DNA of 64,000 nucleotides from Bradyrhizobium diazoefficiens (GCF_016616235.1 NZ_CP067100.1:5639001-5703000); one strand, 5' to 3'. Positions 34,786 to 45,914 are shown, numbered from the stretch's first letter. A program made the numbers and translations. The notes: generated by a model from the letters alone, not told the origin.

Positions 34786-35770
34786 GCGCGAGCCCTCTCA
34801 TCGAGATCGAGGGCCTGCGCATCCGTTTCCACGGCGACGACGGCCGCGTCACCCATGCGGTCGACAGCGTCGATCTCAGCGTCGCCAACGGCGCCACGCT
34901 CGGCCTCGTCGGCGAATCCGGCTGCGGCAAGAGCGTAACGTCGCTGGCGATCATGGGCTTGCTGCCGAAGCAGAGCGCGGAAATATCAGGCGCAATCCGC
35001 TTCGACGGTTTTGACCTGCTGCATACGTCCGACCAGACGCTGCGCGACCTCCGCGGTAACCGGCTCGCGATGATCTTCCAGGAGCCGATGACCTCGCTCA
35101 ACCCGAGCTTCACCATCGGCGACCAGATCATCGAGACCATTTTGCGCCATCGCGGCGGCTCGCGGAAGAGCGCGCGCCAGCGGGCTGTCGAGCTGCTGCG
35201 CCGTGTCCACATCCCCTCGCCCGAGCGACGGATCGACGAATATCCGCACAAGCTCTCCGGCGGCATGCGCCAGCGCGTCATGATCGCGATGGCGCTGGCC
35301 TGCGATCCGCAGCTCCTGATCGCAGACGAGCCGACCACTGCGCTCGACGTCACCCTGCAGGCGCAGATTTTGGAGCTGATGCGCGAGCTGAAGGCGGCAA
35401 GCGGCGCCGCGATCATCCTGATCACCCACGATCTCGGCGTCGTCGCCGAAGTCTGCGACGAGGTCGCGGTGATGTATGCCGGCGAGATCGTCGAGCGCGC
35501 GCCAGTCGATGAACTGTTTTCCGCGCCTCAGCATCCCTACACGGTCGGGCTGCTCGGCTCGATCCCGCGGCTCGATCATCGCGCCGAACAGCTTGCCACG
35601 ATCGAGGGCATGGTGCCGAACATGGCGCAGCCGCCCGCCGGCTGCCGCTTCGCCGCGCGCTGCCCCTTCGTGCTGGACGCCTGCACCAGGGCGCCGCCGC
35701 CGCTGGTGGAAGTCGGCCCCGGTCACCTGTCGCGCTGCATCCGCGCGCCGCTCGAACGCCTGGTGTCGTG

Positions 35771-35771
<1 letters not shown>
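34782..35771 (+). CDS. ABC transporter ATP-binding protein, DppD type (importer 2)
   Basis: This 329-residue ATPase has Walker A GESGCGKS, signature [15 protein letters not shown] and Walker [16 protein letters not shown]. The DppD-type cysteine tail reads [15 protein letters not shown]. The ATG at 34782 overlaps the DUF1028 stop; the open frame runs further upstream as an antiphase continuation. It belongs to a second complete importer whose gene order is inverted (ATPases first, binding protein later) relative to importer 1. Confidence 0.93.
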
Positions 35772-36877
<1,106 letters not shown>

Positions 36878-36900
36878 GCCGCAGCAATGGGGATTGTCCG

Positions 36901-38409
36901 ATGAAGATATTTCGTCTGGCCGCAACGGCCGCCGCTGTCCTGCTGTCGCTTGGAGCCGCTCAGGCCCAGACCACCCTGCGCGTCGGTCTTGCCGAGGATC
37001 CTGACATCCTCGATCCGACCATGGCGCGCACCTATGTCGGCCGCATCGTGTTCTCGGCGTTCTGCGACAAGCTGTTCGACATCGACGAGAAGCTGAACAT
37101 CGTGCCGCAGCTCGCGCTGTCGAGCGAGACCGTCGATGACGGCAAGGGTCTCGTGATAAAGCTCCGGCCAGGCGTGAAATTCCACGACGGCGAGCCGTTC
37201 GATGCGGAGGCCGCCAAATTCTCGCTGGAGCGCCATCTGACCTTCCCCGGCTCGTTCCGCAAGCCGGAGCTGGCCTCGGTCGACCACATCGACATCGTCG
37301 ATCCCCTCACCATCAAGCTGGTACTGAAGGCGCCGTTCTCGCCCCTGCTTGCCCAGCTCACCGACCGCGCCGGCATGATGATGTCGCCGAAGGCGGCGAA
37401 GGAATCCGGCGACAAGTTCGGCCTGCATCCCGTCTGCGCCGGTCCGTACAAATTCATCGAGCGCGTGCAGCAGGACCGCATCGTGTTCGAGAAGTTCGCC
37501 GACTACTGGAACAAGGACAACGTCTTCATCGACCGCATCGTGTTCCAGCCGATCGTGGACGCCACGGTGCGGCTGGCGAACCTGAAATCCGGCGGCCTCG
37601 ATCTGATCGAGCGCGTGCTCGCCACCGACCTCAAGGACGTACGCGCGGATTCACGGCTGAAGGTCGCGACCGCGATCGAGCTCGGCTATCAGGGCATCAC
37701 GCTCAACATCGGCAAGGACAAGGCCAAGGGACCGCTCAGCCAGTCCGCCAAGGTGCGGCAGGCGCTCGACCTTGCGATCGACCGCGAGGCGATCAACCAG
37801 GTCGTGTTCAACGGCGAGTTCCAGCCCGGCAATCAATGGGTCAATCCCGATCATCCCTACTATCAAAAGTCCCTTCCGATCCGGCCCCGCAACGTGGAGA
37901 AGGCCAAGGCGCTGCTGAAGGAGGCCGGCGTGACGCCGCCGGTCAGCGTCGATTTCCTTGTGCCGAAGGGCGCGGAGACCGAGACGCCGGCGCAGGTGAT
38001 CCAGTCGATGGCGGCGGAAGCCGGGTTCGACATGAAGATCCGCCTCACCGAATTCGCGACCGGATTGAAGCAGGCCGAGGCCGGCGACTATCAGGCCTAT
38101 ATGCTCGCCTGGAGCGGCCGCGTCGATCCCGACGGCAACACCTTCGTCTTCCTGCACAGTGGCGCGCCGCAGAACTACGGCGCCTGGAACAATCCGCAGG
38201 CCGACAAGGCGCTGGAGGACGCGCGTCTCGTCACCGATCCCGTCAAGCGCAAGGCGAGCTATGAGGTCCTGGCGAAGCTGGTCCAGGATGAGGAGCCGCT
38301 GCTCTACCTCTACCACCGCCGCATCATCATCGCGCACACGACCAAGCTCGAAGGCTACCGGCAGATGCCCGACGGTCTCGTGCGCGTCATTGGCCTCAAG
38401 CTGAAGTGA
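36901..38409 (+). CDS. Peptide/family 5 ABC transporter substrate-binding protein (importer 2)
   Basis: This 502-residue periplasmic protein has a clear signal peptide (MKIFRLAATAAAVLLSLGAA, cleavage near AQA-Q, residue 23). The mature part is Dpp/Opp-type (AEDPDILDPTMARTYVGRIVFSAFCDKLF, VIKLRPGVKFHDGEPFDAEAAKFSLERH). It is clearly distinct from the binding protein of importer 1, so the two importers probably take up different ligands. Permeases follow after 10 nt. Confidence 0.93.
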   Translation: MKIFRLAATAAAVLLSLGAAQAQTTLRVGLAEDPDILDPTMARTYVGRIVFSAFCDKLFDIDEKLNIVPQLALSSETVDDGKGLVIKLRPGVKFHDGEPFDAEAAKFSLERHLTFPGSFRKPELASVDHIDIVDPLTIKLVLKAPFSPLLAQLTDRAGMMMSPKAAKESGDKFGLHPVCAGPYKFIERVQQDRIVFEKFADYWNKDNVFIDRIVFQPIVDATVRLANLKSGGLDLIERVLATDLKDVRADSRLKVATAIELGYQGITLNIGKDKAKGPLSQSAKVRQALDLAIDREAINQVVFNGEFQPGNQWVNPDHPYYQKSLPIRPRNVEKAKALLKEAGVTPPVSVDFLVPKGAETETPAQVIQSMAAEAGFDMKIRLTEFATGLKQAEAGDYQAYMLAWSGRVDPDGNTFVFLHSGAPQNYGAWNNPQADKALEDARLVTDPVKRKASYEVLAKLVQDEEPLLYLYHRRIIIAHTTKLEGYRQMPDGLVRVIGLKLK

Positions 38410-38419
38410 CGTTGCAAGG

Positions 38420-39361
38420 ATGCTGAACTTCCTCGCCCGCCGCCTTGCGCAGATCGTGCCGACGCTGTTCTTCGTCTCGGTGCTGATCTTCTCGCTGCAG
38501 CAATTGCTGCCGGGCGATCCCGCGCTGGTGATGGCGGGCGAAGAGCGCGATCCGGCCGTGATCGAACAGATCCGGCACCAGTACCGGCTCGATCAGCCCG
38601 TCCCGGTGCAGTACGCCTATTGGATCAAGGGCGTACTGTCGGGCGATTTCGGCGAGTCCCTGCGCAACAAGATGCCGGTGCGCGAATTGATCGCGCAGAA
38701 GCTGCCGGTGACGCTCCAGCTGGGCTCGATGGCGATCATCATCGCCTTCCTGATCGGCATTCCCGCCGGCATCGTCGCCGCCGTCAAGAAGGGCTCCGCC
38801 TGGGATTATGGCGCCAATTTGTTCGCGCTGTGGGGCATCTCGACGCCGAACTTCTGGCTCGGCATCATGCTGATCTTCCTGTTCTCGATCGAGCTCGGAT
38901 GGTTGCCGGCCTCCGGTTACGTTCCGCTCACCGAGAGCTGGCGCGCGAGTCTCGCTGCCACCATCATGCCCGCCTTCGTGCTCGGCAACGCCATCGCTGC
39001 GGTCCTGATGCGGCACACGCGTAGCGCCATGCTCCAGGTGCTGGAAAGTGACTATGTCCGCACCGCGCGCGCCAAGGGACTCTTGGAGCGCTCGGTGATC
39101 CTCAAGCACGCCATGCGTAACGCGCTGACCCCAGTGATCACCTTGGGCGCACTCGAGCTCGGCACGCTGCTGTCGGGCGCCGTACTGACCGAGCAGATCT
39201 TCTCCATCCCCGGCTTCGGCAAGCTGATCGTCGATGCCGTCTTCAACCGCGATTACGCCGTCGTGCAGGGCGTCGTGCTGGTGACGGCGACGATCTACAT
39301 CACGCTCAACCTGATCGCTGACATCGCCTACATCCTCGTCAATCCCAGGCTGAGGGGCTAG
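38420..39361 (+). CDS. ABC transporter permease, DppB/GsiC type (importer 2)
   Basis: This 313-residue permease has an N-terminal helix RLAQIVPTLFFVSVLIFSLQQLLPGDPA and the coupling loop VLESDYVRTARAKGLLERSVILKHAMRNALTPV. The layout is that of the DppB/GsiC family. It sits 10 nt after the binding-protein gene and 3 nt before the partner permease. Confidence 0.94.
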   Translation: MLNFLARRLAQIVPTLFFVSVLIFSLQQLLPGDPALVMAGEERDPAVIEQIRHQYRLDQPVPVQYAYWIKGVLSGDFGESLRNKMPVRELIAQKLPVTLQLGSMAIIIAFLIGIPAGIVAAVKKGSAWDYGANLFALWGISTPNFWLGIMLIFLFSIELGWLPASGYVPLTESWRASLAATIMPAFVLGNAIAAVLMRHTRSAMLQVLESDYVRTARAKGLLERSVILKHAMRNALTPVITLGALELGTLLSGAVLTEQIFSIPGFGKLIVDAVFNRDYAVVQGVVLVTATIYITLNLIADIAYILVNPRLRG

Positions 39362-39364
39362 GCC

Positions 39365-40252
39365 ATGACCGACGCTGTGCTCGCAGCCAATCCCGTCGCC
39401 GATGCCGGTGAGCTGGACAGCCCGGCGCGCCGGGCGCGGCGCCGGCTGTTCAAGCGCAAGGCGGCGGTTGCGGGCCTCGTGGTGCTCGTCGTGTTCATCC
39501 TGCTCGCGCTGCTGGCCCCTCTGATCGTGCCCTACGATCCCATCGCGACGAGCTGGAGCCTGGTCCGCAAGCCACCGACGGCGGCACACTGGTTCGGCAC
39601 CGACGAGCTCGGCCGCGATATCTTCAGCCGCGTCGTCTACGGCGCGCGCGCCTCGCTGCTCGCCGGCCTGATCTCGGTCGCGATTGCGCTCGGCATCGGC
39701 GTGCCACTCGGCCTGCTCGCCGGCTATCGCGGCGGATTCGTCGATGCGCTGATCAGCCGGATCACCGATGCCATGCTGGCCTGCCCGTTCCTGATCCTGG
39801 CGATCGCGCTCGCGGCATTTCTCGGCCCGAGCCTCGGCAACGCCATGATCGCGATCGGCATCTCGGCAACCCCGATCTTCATCCGCCTGACCCGCGGCCA
39901 GGTGCTGAGCGTCAAGGCCGAGGACTATGTCGAGGCCGCCCGCGCGCTCGGCAACCCGCCGTGGCGGATCGCATTCTCGCACATCCTGCCGAACATCCTG
40001 CCGGCGCTGCTGGTGCAGGCTACGCTGTCGATCGCCGCCGCCATCATCGCCGAAGCCGCGCTGTCCTTCCTCGGCCTCGGCCAGCAGCCGCCGGCTCCGT
40101 CCTGGGGCAGCATGCTCAATGCGGCACAACGGTTCCTGACCCAGGCGCCCTGGATGGCAATCTGGCCGGGACTTGCCATCTTCCTGGTCGTGCTGTCGCT
40201 GAACCTGCTCGGCGACGGGCTGCGCGACGCGCTCGATCCAAGGCAGCGTTAG
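39365..40252 (+). CDS. ABC transporter permease, DppC/GsiD type (importer 2)
   Basis: This 295-residue permease has the DppC-type WFGTDELGRDIFSRVVYGARASLLAG segment and a coupling loop KAEDYVEAARALGNPPWRIAFSHILPNI. It is the last gene of the plus-strand cluster. Only 22 nt separate it from the convergent RidA-like gene, and I see no clear terminator there. Confidence 0.94.
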   Translation: MTDAVLAANPVADAGELDSPARRARRRLFKRKAAVAGLVVLVVFILLALLAPLIVPYDPIATSWSLVRKPPTAAHWFGTDELGRDIFSRVVYGARASLLAGLISVAIALGIGVPLGLLAGYRGGFVDALISRITDAMLACPFLILAIALAAFLGPSLGNAMIAIGISATPIFIRLTRGQVLSVKAEDYVEAARALGNPPWRIAFSHILPNILPALLVQATLSIAAAIIAEAALSFLGLGQQPPAPSWGSMLNAAQRFLTQAPWMAIWPGLAIFLVVLSLNLLGDGLRDALDPRQR

Positions 40253-40274
40253 ATTAAACTAGCGGGTCGAGCGA

Positions 40275-41021
40275 TCAGATCACCACCTCCCGCATCACCC
40301 GGCGGCAATCCATCTCGTATTCGAGATCGACCACCGGCGGCCGGGCGAAATGCCAGGTCAAGCCGGAGCGCAGCGCGCCGCGGCGGACCAGTTCGTCGAC
40401 CAGCGCGTGGTGGAAGTCGTGCACCGAATAGGCCTGCACACCGGTCGTGTCCTTCCAACCGAAACCGAACGCGGTCATCCGGTTTTCCATCTGCGAGGTC
40501 GTGGTGAACCGCACCTTCTCGCGAAGACCCTCCCGGCTGAGGTCGCGGTATCGTACCGTGCGCTCGACATAGCTGCCGCTGCCTTCGCGCGCCTCGGCGC
40601 CGCCGGCGATCACGAAGGACGGCGCCTTCGATGTCGTCGGGCGCGTGAAGGAGAAGGCGTAGAAGCACGGCTCGGACGGCGGATCGATCTCGGGACAGAC
40701 ATTGCTGCGCGCCACCGGATTGGTGGTGCCGTCGAAGATACCCCATTCCGACAGCGTCTTCACATAGTGCAGGTTGAAGGCGCGAAAGCCCTCCTCGCTG
40801 AAGGCTGCCGGCGAGCGGAGCTCGCAGGCGCAGAATGCGGTGAGCGGCCGGCCTGCCTCCTGGATGTACTTTGCCGCCAGCGCAAATCCCTCGGCGAGCG
40901 GCACCAGGCGGTCGAACCGGACGCGCTCGATCTCATAGCCGTCGTCCGCGGCCGCGCCGGCCGAATACTGGAACACGGACGGGATGAAGCGATAATTGCC
41001 GGCGGAGAAATCACTGACCAT
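40275..41021 (-). CDS. Conserved hypothetical protein, possible tandem RidA/YjgF-like fold
   Basis: This 248-residue soluble protein has no assigned function. The first half (PLAEGFALAAKYIQEAGRPLTAFCACELRSPAAFSEEGFRAFNLHYVKTL...NPVARSNVCP) follows the RidA layout: a helix, a strand, a D/P-x-x-F-x-x-x-N-x-x-Y helix and then the arginine-bearing segment. The second half (SFVIAGGAEAREG...SYVERTVRYRDLS...REKVRFTTTSQMENRMTAFGF) could be a diverged second copy. RidA proteins hydrolyse reactive enamine/imine intermediates of amino-acid metabolism. The assignment rests on pattern only. It is convergent with the peptide-importer operon. Confidence 0.65.
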   Translation of the reverse strand: MVSDFSAGNYRFIPSVFQYSAGAAADDGYEIERVRFDRLVPLAEGFALAAKYIQEAGRPLTAFCACELRSPAAFSEEGFRAFNLHYVKTLSEWGIFDGTTNPVARSNVCPEIDPPSEPCFYAFSFTRPTTSKAPSFVIAGGAEAREGSGSYVERTVRYRDLSREGLREKVRFTTTSQMENRMTAFGFGWKDTTGVQAYSVHDFHHALVDELVRRGALRSGLTWHFARPPVVDLEYEMDCRRVMREVVI

Positions 41022-41030
41022 GTCGAGCTC

Positions 41031-42281
41031 CTAATCCAGTTGCATGCGGCTACCCTTGGCCCCATTGAGCAGGCGCTTCAGATGGAAGCTGGCCAGCGCA
41101 TCCTCGGCATGCATCCCCACCAGCGCGGCAAAGGCCGGCATGGCAGCGAGATCGCCAGCCTCCATCTTGGCAAAGGCCTCGGAATAGAGCGCAGTCTCCG
41201 GCGCTTCGAATTTGGCTTGCGCCAGCGGCTCGAACGCGCGCAACGGCTCGCTGCGTCCGCGCAGCATCAGCTCGCCGACAGGGCGGCCCTGGAAATTCTC
41301 GGCCGCCTTGGCGACGCTGGCACTGACGCAGATGCGCGTGCCCAGATGCTTGTTGGCGGCTTCCAGCCGCGCCGCGATGTTGATGGAGTCGCCATAAGCG
41401 GTGTAGTCGAAGAAGCGGTTGCCGCCGAAATTGCCGACCAGCGCCGGCCCGGCATGAATGCCGATGCGGGTGGCGCCGAAACGCACACCCTTGGCACTTT
41501 GGCGGACACAGAAATCCTGCGCCCAGGCATCGAGATCGTGGGCGCAGGCGACCGCCCGCGTCGCATAGTCAGGCTGATCGCCCGGCGCATTGAACAGCAC
41601 CTGGAGCGCATCGCCGATGATCTTCGCGACCGTCCCCTCATGTTCGAACACGATCTCGGTCATTCCGCCGACATATTCGTTGAGGAGCTCGCCCAGCGTC
41701 TCCGGCGGCGCAGTCTCGACCAGCGAGGTGAAACCTGTGATGTCGGTGAAGATCGTGGCGACGTCGCGCCACTGCACTTCGATCCCCTCGCCCTCGCCGC
41801 TTGCTGCCAGACGCTTGGCAAGCTCGGGCGAAAAATGACGCGACAACGCGGCATGGGCCCGCTCCGCCACCATCTGGCGGCGCCGCACCTCGCGCAGCAT
41901 CTCGATGTGGCGGATGGTCTTGTCGATCGTGGCTTGCAGGTCGGAAAAGTCGATCGGCTTGGTCAGGAAGTCGAACGCGCCGCGGTTCATCGCGGTGCGG
42001 ATGTTGCTCATGTCGCCATAGGCCGAGACGATGATGGTCGACTTCTTGTCCTCGGCGTCCTGGAGCTTTTGCAGCAGCGACAGCCCGTCCATGCGCGGCA
42101 TGTTGATGTCCGAGACCACCATGTCGACATGCGGATTCTCTTCGAGCGATTGCAGCGCCTCGAGGCCATCGCGGGCGAACATGATGGCGAGCAGCCCGTC
42201 GCGAATCTGCCTGCGGAATTTCTGCAGGACCAGGGCCTCGAGATCCGGCTCGTCGTCGACGAAGAGGATGGTCGCAGTCAT
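41031..42281 (-). CDS. Response regulator with class III adenylate/guanylate cyclase output domain
   Basis: This 416-residue protein has a receiver domain (about 1-125) with acidic pocket VDDEPD, phospho-acceptor aspartate 58 in [12 protein letters not shown] and lysine 108 in LTKPIDF. A helical linker is followed by a class III cyclase domain. Metal-binding aspartates are in FTDITGF (about 180) and IIGDAL (about 224), and the transition-state region reads [19 protein letters not shown]. It probably makes cAMP on phosphorylation of the receiver. Its ATG overlaps the stop of the single-domain regulator by 4 nt, completing a kinase-regulator-cyclase operon. Confidence 0.92.
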   Translation of the reverse strand: MTATILFVDDEPDLEALVLQKFRRQIRDGLLAIMFARDGLEALQSLEENPHVDMVVSDINMPRMDGLSLLQKLQDAEDKKSTIIVSAYGDMSNIRTAMNRGAFDFLTKPIDFSDLQATIDKTIRHIEMLREVRRRQMVAERAHAALSRHFSPELAKRLAASGEGEGIEVQWRDVATIFTDITGFTSLVETAPPETLGELLNEYVGGMTEIVFEHEGTVAKIIGDALQVLFNAPGDQPDYATRAVACAHDLDAWAQDFCVRQSAKGVRFGATRIGIHAGPALVGNFGGNRFFDYTAYGDSINIAARLEAANKHLGTRICVSASVAKAAENFQGRPVGELMLRGRSEPLRAFEPLAQAKFEAPETALYSEAFAKMEAGDLAAMPAFAALVGMHAEDALASFHLKRLLNGAKGSRMQLD

Positions 42282-42667
42282 GCGGCTTGCTCGAGCCTCG
42301 TGTCGATCTCCTGCCGCAGCAGCGCAAAGTCGATCGGCTTGGTCAGGAGGGCAACGGCGCCGCGCTCGATCGCCTTGCGGCGCGTCTCGGCATCGCCATA
42401 GGCCGTGATCATGATGACGGGAACGTCGGGATGCTCGGCACGCACCTTGGGCAACATGTCGAGCCCGCTCATGCCGGGCATGTTGATGTCGGACAGGATC
42501 AGGATCAACGAGGGATCTCGAACCTCGGCGGCAAGCTTCAGCGCATCGGGTGCGGACGGCGCGAATTCCATCTGGAAACGGCCGGCGCGCAGGTCGCGCC
42601 GGAACTGCTGCCGGAACAGCGCCTCGACGTCGGGCTCGTCATCGACGACCAGGATGTAAACGTTCAA
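42278..42667 (-). CDS. Single-domain response regulator (CheY-like)
   Basis: This 129-residue receiver-only protein has the acidic pair VVDDEPD, phospho-acceptor aspartate 60 in [11 protein letters not shown], the conserved serine/threonine region MITAYGD and lysine in LLTKPIDF. It lacks an output domain, so it could act as a phosphate sink or shuttle. It overlaps the kinase stop and the cyclase start by ATGA on both sides, and its receiver resembles that of the cyclase, suggesting duplication. Confidence 0.92.
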   Translation of the reverse strand: MNVYILVVDDEPDVEALFRQQFRRDLRAGRFQMEFAPSAPDALKLAAEVRDPSLILILSDINMPGMSGLDMLPKVRAEHPDVPVIMITAYGDAETRRKAIERGAVALLTKPIDFALLRQEIDTRLEQAA

Positions 42668-45600
42668 CTCTTGCCTCCGGAAGTGCCGCCCGCCGCCATC
42701 GTGCGCGGCAGGGTGATGATGAATTCGGTGAATACACCGGGTTCGGTGTTCACGTCGATCGTGCCGCCGTGCTGTTTCACGACGATGTCATGGCTCATGG
42801 ACAGGCCGAGCCCGGTGCCCTCGCCGGCCGGCTTGGTGGTGAAGAAGGGATTGAACATCTTCTGTTTCACCTCGTCCGGAATTCCAGTGCCGTTGTCGCG
42901 GATCCGGATCTCGACCCCGCCGCCGAGATTTTTCGTGACCGCGCTTAAAGTGGGCTCGAAGCCGTCCCGCGCGCTCTCGTTGCGCTTGGCGGACGCATAG
43001 AATCCGTTCGAGATCAGATTGAGGAGGACGCGGGTGATCTCCTGCGGATAGACATCGATCATGCCGGCGGCGGGATCGAAATCGCGCTTCAGCGTGATGT
43101 TGAAGGCCGGCTTTTCGGCGCGCGCGCCGTGATAGGCGAGATTGAGGCTTTCCTCCACGATCGCATTGATGTCGCTCGGGCGATGCTCGCCGGAGCCCTC
43201 GCGCGAATGCAGCAGCATGTTCCTGACGATGGAATCGGCGCGCTTGCCGTGCTGCACCACCTTCTCGAGATTGCTCCTGAGCATGCCGGTCAGCTCGTCG
43301 ACTTCCTCCCGGGTCTTGCCGTCGAGCGAGGCCGCCTGCAGGGCCTCGTTGAGCTCGTCGATCAGCTCGGTCGACACGGAGGAGAAATTGTTGACGAAGT
43401 TGAGTGGGTTCTTGATCTCGTGCGCGATCCCGGCGGTGAGCTGGCCGAGCGAGGCAAGCTTCTCGGTCTGGATCAGGCGATCCTGCGCGGCGCGCAGATC
43501 GTCGAGCGACCGCGACAGCTCCCTGGTGCGATCCTGGACTTCTTCGAACAACCGGACATTCTCGATCGCGATAAGGGCCTGGTCTGCAAAGCTGGTGGCG
43601 AGCTCGATCTGCTTTGCGCTGAAGGGACGCACGACATGCCGCGTCAGGACGAACACGCCGATGGGCGTCCCCTCCCGAAGCAAAGGCACACCGAGCATCG
43701 TACGAACGTTGGAGCCTCTTCGCGCAGACGAAGGCGCGTATTCAGGATCCCCCTGCACGTCAGGGACATGGATCGTCTTCCCCTCCAGCAGGGTCCGGCC
43801 GACGACACTTCCACGCTCCGGCACGGTCGTAAATGTGGCGAGGTGGTTTTTCTGAGGCTCTGCAAGTCCGTGGCTTGCAGCCAACCGATAGCCATCATCC
43901 ATGGGACGAAAAATCGTCCCCTCGTCGGCGTCGCACAGGCGCGCCGCGGATTCCACGAGCGTGTCGAGTACAGCCTGTAAGTCGAACGCCGAACGACTGA
44001 TCACCTTCAAGACCTCGGCGGTCGCGGTCTGTTGTTGCAGTGATTCGCTGAGATCGTCGGTGCGCCGGCGCAATTCCCTTAGCAACCGCGTATTCTCGAT
44101 GGCGATCACGGCCTGGTTTGCAAAATTCGTCACCAGCTCGATCTGTTTCTCCGTAAACGGATGGACCTGTTGGTGAAAGATACCGATTGCGCCGATGACC
44201 TCTGTCTCCTTGAGCAAGGGCACCGCAAGGATGGTGCGCGCTCCGGCAAGATCGGCATTCGCGCGGCGGACCGGATCGCCTTCGACGTAAGCACGTTCGG
44301 CCTTCGAGTCGATGACATGAACCGCCTGCTTGGTGAGGAGCAGCCGGCCCATCGCAGTATCCGGGCCAGGACGAAACAGCGGCTCACGCCGCCGCAGTTC
44401 GGCGAACGCCTCCGGTGCATTGTGAAGAGCCACGCATCGGGCGGAATCGCCCTCGACCAACAGCATCATTCCAAATTTTGCCCCACAGATCCGCGTCGCG
44501 TTCGCGAGCATCACGTCAAAGACGGGCTGCAGGTCGCCCGAGGAGTTGCTGATCGCCCGCAGCACCTCGGCGGTCGCGGTCTGCTGCTGCAGCGATTCAC
44601 TCAATTCCGCCGTGCGCTGCTCGACCTTGTTCTCGAGGTCGGCATAGGATTCCTGCAACCGCGCGCCCATGTCGTTGAATTGATTGGCGAGACCTTCGAG
44701 CTCGTCGCCAGTCCCGATCGAGATGCGCTGGGAGAAATCGCCGCCGCCGATCCGCTCGGCGCCGCTGCGCAGCGCCTGGATCGGCCCGACCATGCGGCGC
44801 GCGAGGAAGATTCCCGCAAGCACCGCGAAGATCGATGCTGCGAGCAGCACGATCGCCAGCCGCTGCAACGCGGCGTAGAGCGCGGCATAAGCCTCCTCGA
44901 CCGGCAACTCGACGAACATGGTCCAATGCAGCGGTGCGATCGGCGCCGATGCCGTCAGCACTTCCTGCCCCTGGATGTTGCGCGATTCCGATAATGCTTC
45001 AGGCATCGCGCCGCCGGCGGCCTGCGCCGCTCGCACTTGCGCGAGCCCCGACATATCGGTGTTGCGCAGCACGAGGCTGATGTCGGGATGCGCGATCAGT
45101 CGCCCCTCAGGGCCGACCACATAAGCATGTCCGTGCTCGCCGACCTTGATCTGGGACACGACGTCCCAGATCAGCTTGAGATTGACCTCGGCGATACTGA
45201 CGCCGGCATCCTTGCGCGCGCCGGCCAGCGCCAGCGTCATATAAGGCTCTGAGTCCCTGCGGAAATAGACCGGCCCATAATAGACCTTGTGCGCCACCGC
45301 CTCGGTGAACTTCGGGTCCGCCGACAGGTCGATCCCGCTGTCGATCGCGTCCATCGCGAGCCGGGAGACCCGTAACCGCTCTTTGCCGGTCGCATCGACC
45401 TGGGCGAGCTCGGTGATTGCGGGCACTTGACGCAGCAGCCGCAGCGCGTCGAATCGGCGCTGCTCGACCGAAGCCGCCGACCAGGGCAGCTGCGTGGTCC
45501 AGCCGAGCTGGCTCTCGATCTCCTTGACGAACTGGCCGATCTTGGCCGCCGCCGCCTCGGCCTGCTCATGCTGGACCCGGATCAGCGCGGCCTTGTGCTC

Positions 45601-45798
45601 ACGATAGTAAAAGAAGACCTCGAACAGCCCGTTGGCCAGCAGCGCGATGGCGACGACGGCCACGAACAGCGCGACATATTTGGTGAACAGACGGGTCCGG
45701 ATCCCCCGCCCAGCCGTCGCGCCAGAGCCAACGCCGTCCGAGACCGCGCTCGGCAGCGTCCTGGCTTGCGGGGTGTCGGGATGGAGTGAGAGGGTCAT
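42664..45798 (-). CDS. Sensor histidine kinase: Cache-type sensor, HAMP, two GAF, HisKA, HATPase
   Basis: This 1044-residue membrane kinase has helices near 42-64 and 313-335 bracketing an extracytoplasmic sensor of the Cache type (PVYFRRDSEPYMTLALAG, HAYVVGPEGRLIAHPD). HAMP follows (336-390). Two GAF domains lie near 420-572 and 604-752, each preceded by a copy of SESLQQQTATAEVL. The phospho-acceptor histidine is about 793 in GIAHEIKNPLNFVNNF. ATP-binding boxes are LLNLISNGFYAS, RIRDNGTGIP and GEGTGLGLSMSHDIV. It heads the operon with two receivers, each coupled by ATGA. The ligand is unknown. Confidence 0.93.
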   Translation of the reverse strand: MTLSLHPDTPQARTLPSAVSDGVGSGATAGRGIRTRLFTKYVALFVAVVAIALLANGLFEVFFYYREHKAALIRVQHEQAEAAAAKIGQFVKEIESQLGWTTQLPWSAASVEQRRFDALRLLRQVPAITELAQVDATGKERLRVSRLAMDAIDSGIDLSADPKFTEAVAHKVYYGPVYFRRDSEPYMTLALAGARKDAGVSIAEVNLKLIWDVVSQIKVGEHGHAYVVGPEGRLIAHPDISLVLRNTDMSGLAQVRAAQAAGGAMPEALSESRNIQGQEVLTASAPIAPLHWTMFVELPVEEAYAALYAALQRLAIVLLAASIFAVLAGIFLARRMVGPIQALRSGAERIGGGDFSQRISIGTGDELEGLANQFNDMGARLQESYADLENKVEQRTAELSESLQQQTATAEVLRAISNSSGDLQPVFDVMLANATRICGAKFGMMLLVEGDSARCVALHNAPEAFAELRRREPLFRPGPDTAMGRLLLTKQAVHVIDSKAERAYVEGDPVRRANADLAGARTILAVPLLKETEVIGAIGIFHQQVHPFTEKQIELVTNFANQAVIAIENTRLLRELRRRTDDLSESLQQQTATAEVLKVISRSAFDLQAVLDTLVESAARLCDADEGTIFRPMDDGYRLAASHGLAEPQKNHLATFTTVPERGSVVGRTLLEGKTIHVPDVQGDPEYAPSSARRGSNVRTMLGVPLLREGTPIGVFVLTRHVVRPFSAKQIELATSFADQALIAIENVRLFEEVQDRTRELSRSLDDLRAAQDRLIQTEKLASLGQLTAGIAHEIKNPLNFVNNFSSVSTELIDELNEALQAASLDGKTREEVDELTGMLRSNLEKVVQHGKRADSIVRNMLLHSREGSGEHRPSDINAIVEESLNLAYHGARAEKPAFNITLKRDFDPAAGMIDVYPQEITRVLLNLISNGFYASAKRNESARDGFEPTLSAVTKNLGGGVEIRIRDNGTGIPDEVKQKMFNPFFTTKPAGEGTGLGLSMSHDIVVKQHGGTIDVNTEPGVFTEFIITLPRTMAAGGTSGGKS

Positions 45799-45881
45799 AT
45801 CCGGCCGAACCTAGCAAGAAGGCCCGGCCTTGTCTCTCATGCTCGCCCTAAGCCTTACGGCGGACGCGGGCACCCCGGCAC

Positions 45882-45914
45882 AAAAAAGGCGGCAGCGGAT
45901 TGGCCGCTGCCGCC
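45882..45914 (-). terminator. Rho-independent terminator of the RND efflux operon
   Basis: GGCGGCAGCGG (45888-45898) and CCGCTGCCGCC (45904-45914) form a perfect 11-bp stem with a 5-nt loop. On the minus strand it is followed by TTTTTTG. It lies 30 nt past the RND transporter stop and upstream of the kinase operon. Confidence 0.88.

Noticed and set aside
40350..42401. A 683-codon plus-strand open frame over the RidA-like and cyclase genes
   Set aside because: It is antisense to genes with clear receiver and cyclase motifs and shows the same low-information composition as other shadows.
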